A DNA stretch of 64,000 bases from CAYRXM01 sp964449465 (GTDB lineage: Bacteria; Chloroflexota; Anaerolineae; JAFGEY01), in NCBI GenBank assembly GCA_964449465.1, contig CAYVBK010000009.1, positions 62,001 through 126,000 of the forward strand. The letters run 5' to 3'. The notes under the pieces are model-generated. The model was given only the letters and a program-made list of their open reading frames with translations. It was not told the origin of the DNA and did not search any database. Both the position numbers and the translations under genes were made by a program. Of the stretch, positions 16,511 to 26,177 are shown one piece after another; position 1 is the stretch's first letter, and each line of letters opens with the position of its first letter.

Positions 16511-19500
16511 ATGAAGCGATGGTTTGAGCGATGGTGGCCACAGTGGTTTCAACCGGCTGCGCCGGAAAACACCACAAAAATAGAACATTACATGAAACAT
16601 TGGATCAATCAATGCCCTAATTGCGGCTTTGAAAGCCCCTACACCATGGCCTTTTGCGGCATGTGCGGCACTCGCCTGCTGATCGCCTGTCCTCAATGTG
16701 AATGGGGTAATCCCCCCTCTTATCGTTTCTGTGGCCGCTGCGGCTCGCTGCTCGACGCCGCTGCCCCGCCCCGTCCGGCCGCCGTAGATGCGTTGACCCG
16801 CGCCCTGGAAAAAGAGCCGTCGCCGCCCGAATCCATCCGTCTGGAAGGCGAACGGCGCCAGGTCACGGTGCTGATTGCCGACGTCAAAGGCTCCACCAGC
16901 CTGCTAGAGCAGATCGGCACCGAGTCGTGGGTCGAGATGATGAACCGCGTCTTGCGGCTGCTGGAAAACGAAATATACCGCTACGGCGGTCAGGTAGACC
17001 AGTTTCGCGGCGACGGCCTGGTGGCCTTTTTCGGGGCGGCGGTGGCGCACGAAGACGACCCCGAGCGGGCCGTGTTGGCCGCCCTGTCTATGCAAGAAGC
17101 GTTAAAAATGTATGCGGCCGACCTGGCGCGCGAGCGCGGCATCGAACTGGCTATGCGCGTAGGTCTGAATTCGGGTGAGGTCATCATAGCCAGCATTGGC
17201 GACCGCAGCACACACCGCGAAGACACGGCGATGGGAGAGGCTATCGCCATCGCCGCCCGCATCGAGGCCGCCGCCGAACCCGGCACCGTGCTGGTCAGCG
17301 AAAACACCTATCACCTGACAACGGCACAATTCAACTGGCTGCCGCTGGGTCAGATTTCGGTGCGCGGCCTGAGCCGCCCGCTGGCCGTCTATCGCCCCCT
17401 GTCTCGGCGCGCCGATGTCGAGCTACTGCCCCGCCGTTCCACCCTGACGCAGGCAGGTCCGTTGATCGGCAGAGATCAAGAATTTCAAATTTTTTCACAA
17501 TGTGTGCGCGATTTATTTGATGGGCGCGGCAGCATTGTCATGCTCACCGGCGATGGCGGAATGGGCAAATCTTTTTTGGTCTCGGCGGTCAAACAACTGG
17601 TGTTTGACGCTTCACCACAGTCGCCGCCCCCCTATGCCGGACGCACCTGGCTCCAGGTGCGCTGCCGCTCTTATGATGAATCTCGCCCTTATGCGGTGTG
17701 GAACAGCTTTTTGCGTCGCTGGCTGGACATGCGCGAGAATGAGCCGGCCGACGAGACGCAAGAGCGATTGCAACAGCGTTGTCAGAACTTGTGGGGCGAG
17801 CGATGGAGCGAGCATTATCCCTACCTGGCCGCCCTGCTTGCCCTGCCTCTGGACGATGCTCAAACTGCTATGGTACGCAGCCTGACCGCCGAGGGGCTGC
17901 ATCAACGATTCTTTGCCACCCTGCACGCCTGGTTACAAGCCATCGCCCGACAAGGGCCGTTCGTGCTGGTATTTGGCGATATGCAGTGGATTGATGTGAC
18001 CTCACTCGACGTGGTCAGCCGCAGCCTGTCGCTATGTGAAAACGAAACCCTGCTGTGGGTGCTGGTGTTTCGCCTGGAACGCAGCTCGCCGATCTGGAAG
18101 TTTCGCTATCAGGTCGAAACCGAATATATGCACCGGCTCACCGCGCTGACCCTGTCTCCCCTGACCGTACAGCAAAGTAGCGAGATCATTGACCGACTGA
18201 TGGGGCCTGGCGTCCTGCCGCCCGACATTCGCCAGATGGTCATTGATAAAGCCGAGGGCAACCCGTACTATATCGAACAGTTTATCCAATCCCTGATCCG
18301 CAAAGGCGTGCTGACCCAAGATGCCCGCACCGGACAGTGGCGCGCCGTCGGCACGGTGGCCTCGCTCGACCTGCCCGAATCGCTGCAAAGCGCACTGCTG
18401 GCGCGCATCAACGGCCTGTCGGCCGAAGAGCGGCATGTGCTTCAGGTTGCCGCCGTAATCGGCTCGGTGTTCTGGTTCAATGTCTTGCACCACCTGGTCA
18501 ACAACCCGGAGCGGCTGCGCGAACACCTCACCGCCTTGCAACGCGCCCAACTGATCTATGAGGGTGGGCGCGTGCCGGTGCTGGAAAAAGAATATATTTT
18601 CAAATCTACGTTGATTTGCGATACAGTCTATGAAAGCATCTTGAGCGCGCAGCGGGCCGCCTATCATCGCCAGGTGGCCGAGTGCCTGGTTTCGCTTTTG
18701 GGGACAGAAAACCTGTCGCCGTACACCGGCCTGATAGCCTACCACTATCGCCGCGCCCAAGACCATCCGGCCGAACTGCGCCACACACTGGCCGCCGCGG
18801 CGCAGGCACAAAGCGTCTATGCCAACGACGAAGCGTTGCGGCACTATACGCGCGTGTTGGAACTGCTGGATACGCTGACGGCCGCCGGCAATGACCTGCA
18901 TCAGCCGGTGCCGGGGCTAGACCTCTCTCCAGCGGCCTGCCGCCTGATTGCCCTCAAAGGCGCCGGACAGGTGTCGTTTGGGCTGGGGCAGTTGAGCCAG
19001 GCCGAACAATACCTGCGACAGGCCATAGACCTGGGACACGAGATAAACCTGCCGGTGCCGGATCGAGTGCGGTTGTACTATTGGCTGGGCGAGGTGCTGC
19101 ACTGGCAAGATCGCTACAATGACCAGATCGCCATCGGCGAGCAAGGTCTGGCATTGCTGAGCGACGACCAGGAATCATTCGAGGTCGCTTTGATGAATCA
19201 AGAGATCGCCAGCGGCTATAACCAGCAAGGCAACCGCGCCCTCTTTGGCGAATTTACGGCCCGCACCATGCACTTTATCCATCGCCTGCCCTATGCCGAA
19301 GAACTGCGCCCGGCTTTTATCCACATCGCCCTGATGTACCTCTATCAGCAAAAAAATGTGCCGCAGTCGCTCGAATGGCTCGATACGTTGGAGCAAAAAG
19401 CCGGGCCACATTACGATCTGCGGGCGCTGGGCGAGGTATACCTGTATCGCGGCGAAATCTCGGCGCGCACCGGCAACCTGCGCCTGGCCATCGAACAGCA

Positions 19501-20849
19501 ACAACAATCGCTGCAAATCCTGAATCGCATCCATGAGGTCAATTACAAAAGCTGGTGTCTGGCCATTATGGGGCGCACCTGGCTGGCCCTGGGTGACCTG
19601 GAGCAGGCTGAAAAGTATGCGCGTATGGGTCTCGAAACTGCCCAGCACGCCGGCGTCAAACGATTCATCAAATCGGCACACTGGAGCCTGGCGCGCATCT
19701 TTATCTGCCAAAAACAGCACGAGCAGGCCGCCCAAGCCTTGCAACATGTCGCCGAACTGAGCCGCGACACCCAAGACCCATACGGCCTGATGTGGTCGGC
19801 GTTTGCCCTGGGACGGGTGGCCCTGTTGCGCGGCGATGTCACCGCCGCACTGACACAGTGGCAGCAAGCCATAGACATGATCCCCCCTCGCCCAACCGAG
19901 CAACAAATGCTGGACATGATCGCCTTGATGAGCGATCTGGATGCCCTCTCGGAGCGCGATCAACGATTTTTGCCGCTGTACCAGGCTATGCGGCTCAAGA
20001 CACAGACCGACCCTATCCTGGTGGCCGGCGCATGGGCGCCCTTATCGCCCGACCAGGTCAGGCAATGGTCTATTGACGAACGATTCATCACCCAACCAGC
20101 CGGCTGGACCTGGCTGGACCCACTGGGCGACTGTGCCGCTTCTTTTGAAAACGGCCTGACCATCCGCGCCGCCAATGGACGCGACCTGTGGCACATCAAC
20201 CTCAGCGCGCCGCGCCTGCTGCGCCCGCTGAACAGCGGCGATTGGGTGACGCAGACACTCTGCCACCCGGTCTCGCCCCAAGTACCGGCCATCGGCGGGC
20301 TGCTGCTGTGGCAAGACGCCGATCATTACCTGCGCCTGGGCATCGGGCGATGGAGGCATCTCGGCATTGTCTTTTTGATGAGCTGTCAGGATGGCCACGA
20401 TGCCATGATCGGACGCGGCCGCCTGCCCATGGATAGAGGCGGCGCGACACGGTTGCGCCTGGAGAAAAAGGGAGACCAAGTGCAGGCCCTGTGCAGCACC
20501 GATGGCGAACAGTGGTTCAGCGTGGGGCAAACACAATGGAATAGCGGTGTACCCACCAGCGGTNNNNNNNNNNNNNNNNNNNNNNNNNNNNNNNNNNNNN
20601 NNNNNNNNNNNNNNNNNNNNNNNNNNNNNNNNNNNNNNNNNNNNNNNNNNNNNNNNNNNNNNNGTACCCACCGGCGGTGTACCCACCGGCGGTGTACCCA
20701 CCGGCGGTGTACCCACCGGCGGTGTACCCACCGCCCAGATCGGCCTCCACGCGGTCGGCCACATTGATCGCACCATCTATACCGGCGCCTTTGCCGATGG
20801 CACGGCCATCCGATTCGAGTCGTTTCAACTGGCACAAGGCTCATTTTGA
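16511..20849 (+). CDS. Zinc-ribbon / adenylate cyclase / AAA ATPase / TPR protein (interrupted by assembly gap)
   Basis: Giant signalling protein: 1351 codons before the N run and 62 after it. Order: two zinc ribbons (CPNCGFESPYTMAFCGMCG, then CPQCEWGNPPSYRFCGRCG), a class III nucleotide cyclase domain (VTVLIADVKGSTSL and FRGDGLVAFFG with metal-binding Asp residues) and an AAA/STAND ATPase with P-loop GDGGMGKS. A long TPR-like helical region follows, then a C-terminal beta domain (IGLHAVGHIDRTIYTGAF, as in DUF1349/concanavalin-like folds). AGGTGGGGTGG precedes the ATG. Five-residue VPTGG repeats flank the gap. The 100 N are not a multiple of three, so naive translation goes out of frame; the real downstream frame ends TTTTGA at 20849. 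Likely a cytosolic ligand-sensing cAMP/cGMP synthase; the ligand is unknown. Confidence 0.88.
20549..20733 (+). repeat. 15-bp coding minisatellite encoding VPTGG, containing the gap
   Basis: GTACCCACCAGCGGT (20549-20563) precedes the N run. Four perfect GTACCCACCGGCGGT units (20664-20723) and a partial unit follow it. Each unit is 15 bp, so copy-number change keeps the reading frame. The true copy number is unknown because the array caused the assembly break. Confidence 0.92.
20564..20663. other. Assembly gap (100 N)
   Basis: Exactly 100 N, the usual placeholder for unknown length. It is embedded in the 15-bp repeat. Any true length that restores the frame must be a multiple of three, most simply a multiple of 15. 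Confidence 0.97.
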
Positions 20850-20874
20850 CATTCTGCCCGGCCTGTGGTATCAT
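20846..20874 (+). promoter_or_regulatory. Sigma70-type promoter of the methionine/aspartate operon
   Basis: Perfect TTGACA at 20846-20851, 17-base spacer, TATCAT at 20869-20874. The -35 box overlaps the stop codon of the upstream cyclase gene. Predicted start near 20881, just before the SAM riboswitch. Confidence 0.8.
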
Positions 20875-20895
20875 CTGCGCCTGACCAATTCCATA

Positions 20896-21011
20896 TTCTT
20901 ATCCAGAGAGGTGGAGGGACCGGCCCTGTGAAGCCTCGGCAACCCGATGTGAGCGATCGCATTAGGGTGCCAATTCCGTCAGACCCCGGTAGGGTTCTGG
21001 GAGATGAGAAG
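20896..21011 (+). promoter_or_regulatory. SAM-I (S-box) riboswitch
   Basis: The aptamer shows the classical S-box elements in order: TTCTTATCCAGAGAGGTGGA, GGGAC, CCCTGTGAAGCCTCGGCAACC in the junction, GGTGCCAATTCC, and the closing GATGAGAAG that pairs with CTTATC. It lies between a strong promoter and an intrinsic terminator. SAM binding is therefore expected to favour termination and switch off the metB-like/lysC/asd genes. Confidence 0.95.
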
Positions 21012-21030
21012 TAGTACAAAGATGTTTACT

Positions 21031-21067
21031 GCCTCTTCTGTCAGTTTCCTGTGGAAGAGGCTTTTTT
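21031..21067 (+). terminator. Rho-independent terminator of the SAM riboswitch
   Basis: GCCTCTTC (21031-21038) pairs with GAAGAGGC (21054-21061) and is followed by six T (21062-21067). It is the expression platform of the upstream S-box, 44 bases before the first structural gene. Confidence 0.9.
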
Positions 21068-21110
21068 GTCTCTCCTCTCTGGATGCATGGCTCACTTGAG
21101 AGGAGATCGT

Positions 21111-22325
21111 ATGACCAACCCAACCCGTCTATCCACCCGTTCTGTGCATGCCGGCGAAGAGCGGCGCAAACCATTTGGCTCGTTAACCACGCCAATCATT
21201 CAAACTTCGACCTATACTTTTGCCGACACGGCCGAGGTGCTGGATTTCATGTCGCGCAAAGCCGCCCGCAAAGCCGGCGGCGATGTCCAAGTACGCGATG
21301 AATATGGTCGTTACAGCAACCCCACCCAAAGCGTAGCCGAGCGCAGACTGGCCGACCTGGAAGGCGGCGAACACGGGCTGCTGTTCTCCACCGGTATGGC
21401 CGCCCTGACCACCACCATGCTCACCTTGCTCCAGACCGGGCAGCACATGGTGCTGGTGCGCGGCTGCTATCGGCGCACCCGCGACTTTGCCCTCGATGCC
21501 CTGCATCGCTGGGGCATCGAAACCACCGTGGTCGGCATTGACCGCCCCGCCGAATGGCAGGCTGCTCTGCGCCCCGAAACCCGCCTGATCGTCGCCGAGA
21601 CGCCGACCAATCCACACCTGCGGGTGATGGACCTGGCCGCCCTGTCTGAGCTGGCCCGGCAGCGCGGCATTGTCACCCTGGTAGACAGCACCTTTGCCAC
21701 GCCGATCAACCTGCGCCCGCTGGAATGGGGCATTGACCTGGTGATGCACAGCGCATCCAAATATCTGGCTGGTCACAACGACCTGCTGGCCGGAGTCATT
21801 GTGGGGCCGCGCCGCCTGACCGACGAGATTGAGGCCATGCGTGGGCTGTTGGGCTGCACCGGCAGCCCGCACGATGCCTATTTGCTCTTGCGCGGCCTGA
21901 AAACCCTGGCCCTGCGTGTGCGACAGCAAAACGCCAGCGCGCAGAGCATCGCCGAGTTTCTGCAAAATCATCCGGCCATCGAGCGCGTCTATTACCCCGG
22001 CCTGCCCACCCATCCCGATCACCCCATCGCCGCCCGGCAAATGAGCGATTTCGGCGGCGTGGTCAGTTTCGAGGTGCGCGGCAGCAAAGAGCAAACCAGC
22101 CGCGTGATAGATGCGCTCCAAATCCCCTACATCGGCCCCACCCTGGGCGGCGTGGAAAGCATCGTCCAACAGCAGGCCTTGCTCATCTCGCTAGACGAGC
22201 AGGAACGCCGCGCCGCCGGCATCGCCGACACCCTGATCCGCTATGCCGTAGGAATTGAGGACACTCAAGACCTCATTGCCGATTTACAACAAGCCATCTG
22301 TTCAATACAAGGAGAAACCCTATGA
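21111..22325 (+). CDS. PLP-dependent Cys/Met metabolism enzyme (cystathionine gamma-synthase / sulfhydrylase type)
   Basis: 404-residue fold-type I PLP enzyme of the Cys/Met metabolism family. The Schiff-base Lys is in VMHSASKYLAGHNDL, the Tyr/Arg phosphate contacts are in YGRYSNPTQ, and DSTFATP is typical of the cofactor site. It could make cystathionine or homocysteine from an activated homoserine, or act as a lyase; sequence alone does not separate these. The ATG at 21111 follows GAGAGGAGATCGT. It is the first gene after the SAM riboswitch, which supports a biosynthetic role in methionine supply. Its stop overlaps the next start by four bases (ATGA). Confidence 0.88.
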   Translation: MTNPTRLSTRSVHAGEERRKPFGSLTTPIIQTSTYTFADTAEVLDFMSRKAARKAGGDVQVRDEYGRYSNPTQSVAERRLADLEGGEHGLLFSTGMAALTTTMLTLLQTGQHMVLVRGCYRRTRDFALDALHRWGIETTVVGIDRPAEWQAALRPETRLIVAETPTNPHLRVMDLAALSELARQRGIVTLVDSTFATPINLRPLEWGIDLVMHSASKYLAGHNDLLAGVIVGPRRLTDEIEAMRGLLGCTGSPHDAYLLLRGLKTLALRVRQQNASAQSIAEFLQNHPAIERVYYPGLPTHPDHPIAARQMSDFGGVVSFEVRGSKEQTSRVIDALQIPYIGPTLGGVESIVQQQALLISLDEQERRAAGIADTLIRYAVGIEDTQDLIADLQQAICSIQGETL

Positions 22326-23734
22326 TCGTTCATAAATTTGGCGGCACCTCGGTGGGCAGCGCAGAGCGTTTCGCCGCAGTTGCCGACCTGATGACCGCCC
22401 ATCAACACCAGGGTCTGATTGTAGTCGTATCGGCCATGAGCGGCGTGACCAATGCCCTGATCGCCGGGGCGCGCGCCGCCGCCGAAGGCAAAGACACCGT
22501 TTATCGGCAAATCAAGGCCGACCTGCTGAGCAAACACCTGACCGTCGTGGAAACCTTGCTGCGACATGGCTCGGAGCGGCTGGAACTGAGCGGGCTGATC
22601 GAGGATCGCCTGCACGAGTTGGAACGGCTGTATCGCAGCATTGCCGTGTTGGGCGAACTGACCCTGCGCGGCTGCGACGCGGTGGCTTCGTTGGGCGAGC
22701 AGCTTTCATCCAACATTTTGGCCGCCGTGCTGCGCGAGCGCGGCCTGCGCGCCCAGGCCATCAGCGCCACCCGCCTGGTGGTGACAGACGATCACTTTGG
22801 CAGCGCACGCCCATTGATGGAGCCAACACGCCAACGGTTATATCAAGATGTGCGCCCCCTGGTCGAACGTGGCATCATCCCGGTGATCACCGGCTATATC
22901 GGCGCCACCGCCGAGGGCGTAACCACAACGCTGGGACGGGGCGGCTCGGACTATACGGCGGCCATCGTCGGCGCCGGGCTGGATGCCGCCGAAGTGTGGA
23001 TCTGGAGCGATGTAGACGGCATCCTCACCGCCGACCCCAATATCGTGCCGCAGGCGCGGGCGTTGAGCGAGCTATCATACAACGAGGCCGCCGAGCTGGC
23101 CTATTACGGCGCCGACGTGTTGCACCCCAAGACCATCCAGCCGGTGATTGAAAGCGGCATCCCGCTGCGCCTGCTCAACAGCTTCAACCCGGCTCACCCC
23201 GGCACCCTGATCGTCAAGACGCCCGACCCCAACCGCAAACGGCTGCCGGCGATCATTTCGACCACCGGCCTCAGCCTGATCGCCATCGGCAGCGCAGTGC
23301 GCGAAGGCGTGGCTTATGGGCAGCGCGATCCCTGGTCGCTGGATACCGCCGCGCGCATCTTGCACTCGCTCAGCCAGGCCGGCCTGGACGTGCCCATGTT
23401 TTCCCAGTCTTTTTCCGAACACAGCCTCAACCTGATCGTGCGCCGCCAGGACCAGGCACACTGCCTCAAAGTGCTGAACCACGAGTTTGGCGACCCCGAC
23501 TTTAACCTGGAAGTCAAAGAGCAAGTCGCCACCGTCTCGGTGGTCGGCACGCCAGGCTGGAACCGCGTGGGCATTGTGCCGCATGCCTTTGCCGCCCTGG
23601 GACAGCACGGCACGCGAGTGATCGCCGTGGCTCAGGCCGGTAGCGAATATGCCGTATCGTTTTGTATCCCCGAAGCGCAGATGCAAGACACCGTGCGCCA
23701 TTTACACCAGGAATTGGGATTGGAGGAGCAATGA
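22322..23734 (+). CDS. lysC: Aspartate kinase
   Basis: 470-residue monofunctional aspartokinase. The N-terminal VHKFGGTSVGSAERF, the TTLGRGGSDYTAAIVG ATP/aspartate-binding motif, and SDVDGILTADP are diagnostic. The C-terminal ~150 residues form the paired ACT regulatory region. Single start, no homoserine dehydrogenase fusion. It overlaps the PLP enzyme upstream and the aspartate-semialdehyde dehydrogenase downstream by four bases each, indicating tight translational coupling. Placement under a SAM riboswitch means that this isozyme is probably dedicated to the methionine branch, with feedback effectors unknown. Confidence 0.93.
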   Translation: MIVHKFGGTSVGSAERFAAVADLMTAHQHQGLIVVVSAMSGVTNALIAGARAAAEGKDTVYRQIKADLLSKHLTVVETLLRHGSERLELSGLIEDRLHELERLYRSIAVLGELTLRGCDAVASLGEQLSSNILAAVLRERGLRAQAISATRLVVTDDHFGSARPLMEPTRQRLYQDVRPLVERGIIPVITGYIGATAEGVTTTLGRGGSDYTAAIVGAGLDAAEVWIWSDVDGILTADPNIVPQARALSELSYNEAAELAYYGADVLHPKTIQPVIESGIPLRLLNSFNPAHPGTLIVKTPDPNRKRLPAIISTTGLSLIAIGSAVREGVAYGQRDPWSLDTAARILHSLSQAGLDVPMFSQSFSEHSLNLIVRRQDQAHCLKVLNHEFGDPDFNLEVKEQVATVSVVGTPGWNRVGIVPHAFAALGQHGTRVIAVAQAGSEYAVSFCIPEAQMQDTVRHLHQELGLEEQ

Positions 23735-24795
23735 ACTTTTCTACCAGAGCCAAAATACCAGTAGGGGTGCTAGGCGCCACCGGCGCCGTAGGGCAACGAT
23801 TCGTCCAACTGCTGGCCGATCATCCCTGGTTTCAAATCGCGGCGTTGGCTGCCTCAGATCGCTCGGTAGGGCGGCCTTATGCCGACGCCTGTCACTGGCT
23901 ATTGCCCACGCCGATGCCCGAACCGGTGCGCGAGATGGTGGTGCAAGAAACATCCCCCGGCCTGGATTGCCGCGTGATATTTGCCTCGCTGCCGGGCCAC
24001 CTGGCCGGGCCGGTCGAGCAGGCCTTTGCCGCGGCCGGCTATGCCGTCTGCTCCAACGCTTCGGCGCACCGTATGGCCGCCGACGTGCCACTGCTGATCC
24101 CCGAAATCAACCCCTCGCACACCGCCCTGATCGAGGTGCAGCGACAGCAACGCGGCTGGAAAGGGCTGATCGTCGCCAGCGCCAACTGTTCCACCACAGC
24201 GATGGTGCTGCCGCTCAAGCCGCTGCACGAACAATTTGGCATCTGGCGGCTGTTCGCGGTGACGATGCAGGCCATCTCTGGGGCCGGCTATCCGGGTGTG
24301 GCCTCGCTGGACATTTTGGGCAACGTCATTCCCTACATCGGCGGCGAAGAAGAGAAAATGGAGACCGAATCGCGCAAACTGTTGGGCGAGCTGCAAGGCA
24401 ACGAGGTCTTGTGGGCCGATTTCCAGGTCAGCGCGCAGTGCAACCGCGTGCCGGTGCGCGACGGCCACACCGTCTGCGTATCGGTCGAGTTGGAACGCAA
24501 ACCCGCCATCCAGGAGGTCATCGCCGCGCTGCAAACCTTTGCCCCACCGCCCCAGGCAGCCAATCTACCCACCACACCGGTGCGGCCGATCATCGTCATG
24601 GACGAACCGGACCGCCCCCAACCGGCCCGCGACCGCGACCTGGAGCAAGGCATGGCCTCGGTGGTGGGACGGGTGCGCCCCTGCTCGCTGCTCGATTATC
24701 GGATGGTTATTTTGGGGCATAACACGGTGCGTGGCGCAGCAGGGGGTTCAATTCACAACGCCGAACTACTGGTACAGCAGGGGTATATTGCCTGA
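23731..24795 (+). CDS. asd: Aspartate-semialdehyde dehydrogenase
   Basis: 354 residues, the archaeal/fungal-like subclass of ASADH. GVLGATGAVGQRFVQLL binds NADP. The catalytic Cys is in SANCSTTAMVLPLKPL, and QCNRVPVRDGHTVCVSVEL holds the Arg and His of the active site. It reduces aspartyl phosphate made by the preceding kinase. I use the ATG at 23731, which overlaps the lysC stop as ATGA. A longer upstream frame has no ribosome-binding site. Homoserine dehydrogenase and homoserine acyltransferase are not in this window. Confidence 0.93.
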   Translation: MNFSTRAKIPVGVLGATGAVGQRFVQLLADHPWFQIAALAASDRSVGRPYADACHWLLPTPMPEPVREMVVQETSPGLDCRVIFASLPGHLAGPVEQAFAAAGYAVCSNASAHRMAADVPLLIPEINPSHTALIEVQRQQRGWKGLIVASANCSTTAMVLPLKPLHEQFGIWRLFAVTMQAISGAGYPGVASLDILGNVIPYIGGEEEKMETESRKLLGELQGNEVLWADFQVSAQCNRVPVRDGHTVCVSVELERKPAIQEVIAALQTFAPPPQAANLPTTPVRPIIVMDEPDRPQPARDRDLEQGMASVVGRVRPCSLLDYRMVILGHNTVRGAAGGSIHNAELLVQQGYIA

Positions 24796-24816
24796 GTTGA
24801 TGTGAGAGGGTATAAT

Positions 24817-25995
24817 ATGACTGACAGAACAACATACGAGTCGTGCAATCTCGCACTGTGCGGTTTTGCATCGATGGCCGATCTGGTGGGCGACCGCATC
24901 GTCTACCGCAACCTGACGCCGGCAGATCGCCGACTGCCCGGCATTGCCGACCTGCACCAAGATTTGGGGCTGCCGCCCGGCGCCCTGCCGCGCAAGTCAG
25001 AGCCGGATTATGGCCGGGTGGTGGCCGAGATTTTGCGGCAGGCACAGGCCCAAGATCGCCCCGGCACGCCGATTCGCGAACTGGTTTTCATCGGCGACAC
25101 CCGGCTGCTCGACGGCACGGCTTTTAGCAACCTGTGCGCCGCCGGCGGCTGGCCGGGCTGGGCCTTTATCGGCCAGGAGGCAACGTCGCGCCCGCCGGAA
25201 ATCAACCTGGATGGACAGATCTATGTCGCCAACCGCTGGGCCGCGCTGCCGCAATTCCTGGATTTTGTGTGCGAACAAGGGTGGTCACTGGACGAACACA
25301 CTGCCCTGGTCATTGATATGGACAAAACCATGATCGGAGCGCGCGGGCGCAACGACAAAGTGATTGACCTGGCGCGGGTGGAAGGAGTGCGGCGTACCAT
25401 CGCCGGCTTGCTAGGTCCGCATTTTGACCTGGCCGCCTTTCAAACCGCTTATGACGAGCTAAACCGCCCGCCCTATCATCCATTTACCGCCGACAACCAG
25501 GATTACCTGGCCTATATCTGCCTCATCCTGGGCAGCGGGCTGATGTCGCTGGACGCCTTGATCACTGCCGTGCGCGCCGGGACGATGGCCAGCTTTGGCG
25601 ATTTTATTGCCCAGGTACATCGTCGCCGCGACGAGTTGAGCGCATCAGGACTGACCGACATCCATGACCAGGTGTGGCAGTGCGTTCAAGCCGGCGATCC
25701 CACCCCGTTCAAGGCATTTCGCCATAACGAATACCTGACCACGGCGGCGCGCTTTGGCGACCTGCCCGGCGCGACCGTGTCCGAGTTGTTGGAGCAGCGC
25801 ATCGTGATCACCAGCGAGGTGCAACTGGCCGCACAATCGCTACACCAACGAGGCACATTGATATTTGCCCTATCCGACAAGCCCGACGAAGCCTCGTGTC
25901 CCAGTGCCGAACAGGCGCAGGTCGGACATCGGCCTCTGCACCGACTGGAGACATGGATGGTCGGTCACTCTGAGAAAATGAGAGGGAAATGGTAA
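24817..25995 (+). CDS. HAD-like phosphohydrolase-related protein
   Basis: 392-residue protein with a HAD motif I in the middle, LVIDMDKTMIGARG (Asp-x-Asp-x-Thr). A helical cap-like region and a C-terminal LSDKPDEASCPS segment that may be motif IV follow. The N-terminal ~140 residues contain a second Rossmann-like strand, IRELVFIGDTRLLDGTAF. I know no specific function. GAGAGGG precedes the ATG at 24817, 21 bases after asd, so it may be transcribed with the SAM-regulated operon. After its stop lies a MITE-like element. Confidence 0.7.
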   Translation: MTDRTTYESCNLALCGFASMADLVGDRIVYRNLTPADRRLPGIADLHQDLGLPPGALPRKSEPDYGRVVAEILRQAQAQDRPGTPIRELVFIGDTRLLDGTAFSNLCAAGGWPGWAFIGQEATSRPPEINLDGQIYVANRWAALPQFLDFVCEQGWSLDEHTALVIDMDKTMIGARGRNDKVIDLARVEGVRRTIAGLLGPHFDLAAFQTAYDELNRPPYHPFTADNQDYLAYICLILGSGLMSLDALITAVRAGTMASFGDFIAQVHRRRDELSASGLTDIHDQVWQCVQAGDPTPFKAFRHNEYLTTAARFGDLPGATVSELLEQRIVITSEVQLAAQSLHQRGTLIFALSDKPDEASCPSAEQAQVGHRPLHRLETWMVGHSEKMRGKW

Positions 25996-26030
25996 CTATC
26001 TACCTTGTACCGAAAATTAGTCTTTTGAGG

Positions 26031-26160
26031 TGTCATTCTGAGAGCCTACCCTGAACGGAGCAAAGGGAGCGCGGCGAACGTTTTTTGTTCGCCGCGACAA
26101 AGAATCTCGTTATACACCGCAAAGAGAGATCCTTCGCGTCTGACGACACTCAGAATGACA
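26031..26160. mobile_element. MITE-like 130-bp element
   Basis: Perfect 12-bp terminal inverted repeats TGTCATTCTGAG (26031-26042) and CTCAGAATGACA (26149-26160). Internally there is a 10-bp perfect stem CGCGGCGAAC / GTTCGCCGCG (26070-26079, 26087-26096) with loop GTTTTTT. It carries no ORF and lies between convergent genes. No obvious target-site duplication was found. It has the architecture of a non-autonomous transposon or large REP-type element; no transposase is present in the window. Confidence 0.65.
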
Positions 26161-26177
26161 GCAGGCAGGTAGTTACA

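Noticed and set aside
20549..20733. CRISPR array at the repeat near the gap
   Set aside because: Units are contiguous 15-bp tandem copies without spacers and encode VPTGG in frame.
16511..20767. A natural frameshift near the end of the cyclase/ATPase gene
   Set aside because: The shift comes from the arbitrary 100-N length. Sequence on both sides of the gap is in frame if the missing length is a multiple of three.
20042..20776. Reverse-strand frame across the N gap
   Set aside because: It runs through ambiguous bases and is only the complement of the repeat; the plus-strand protein explains the sequence.
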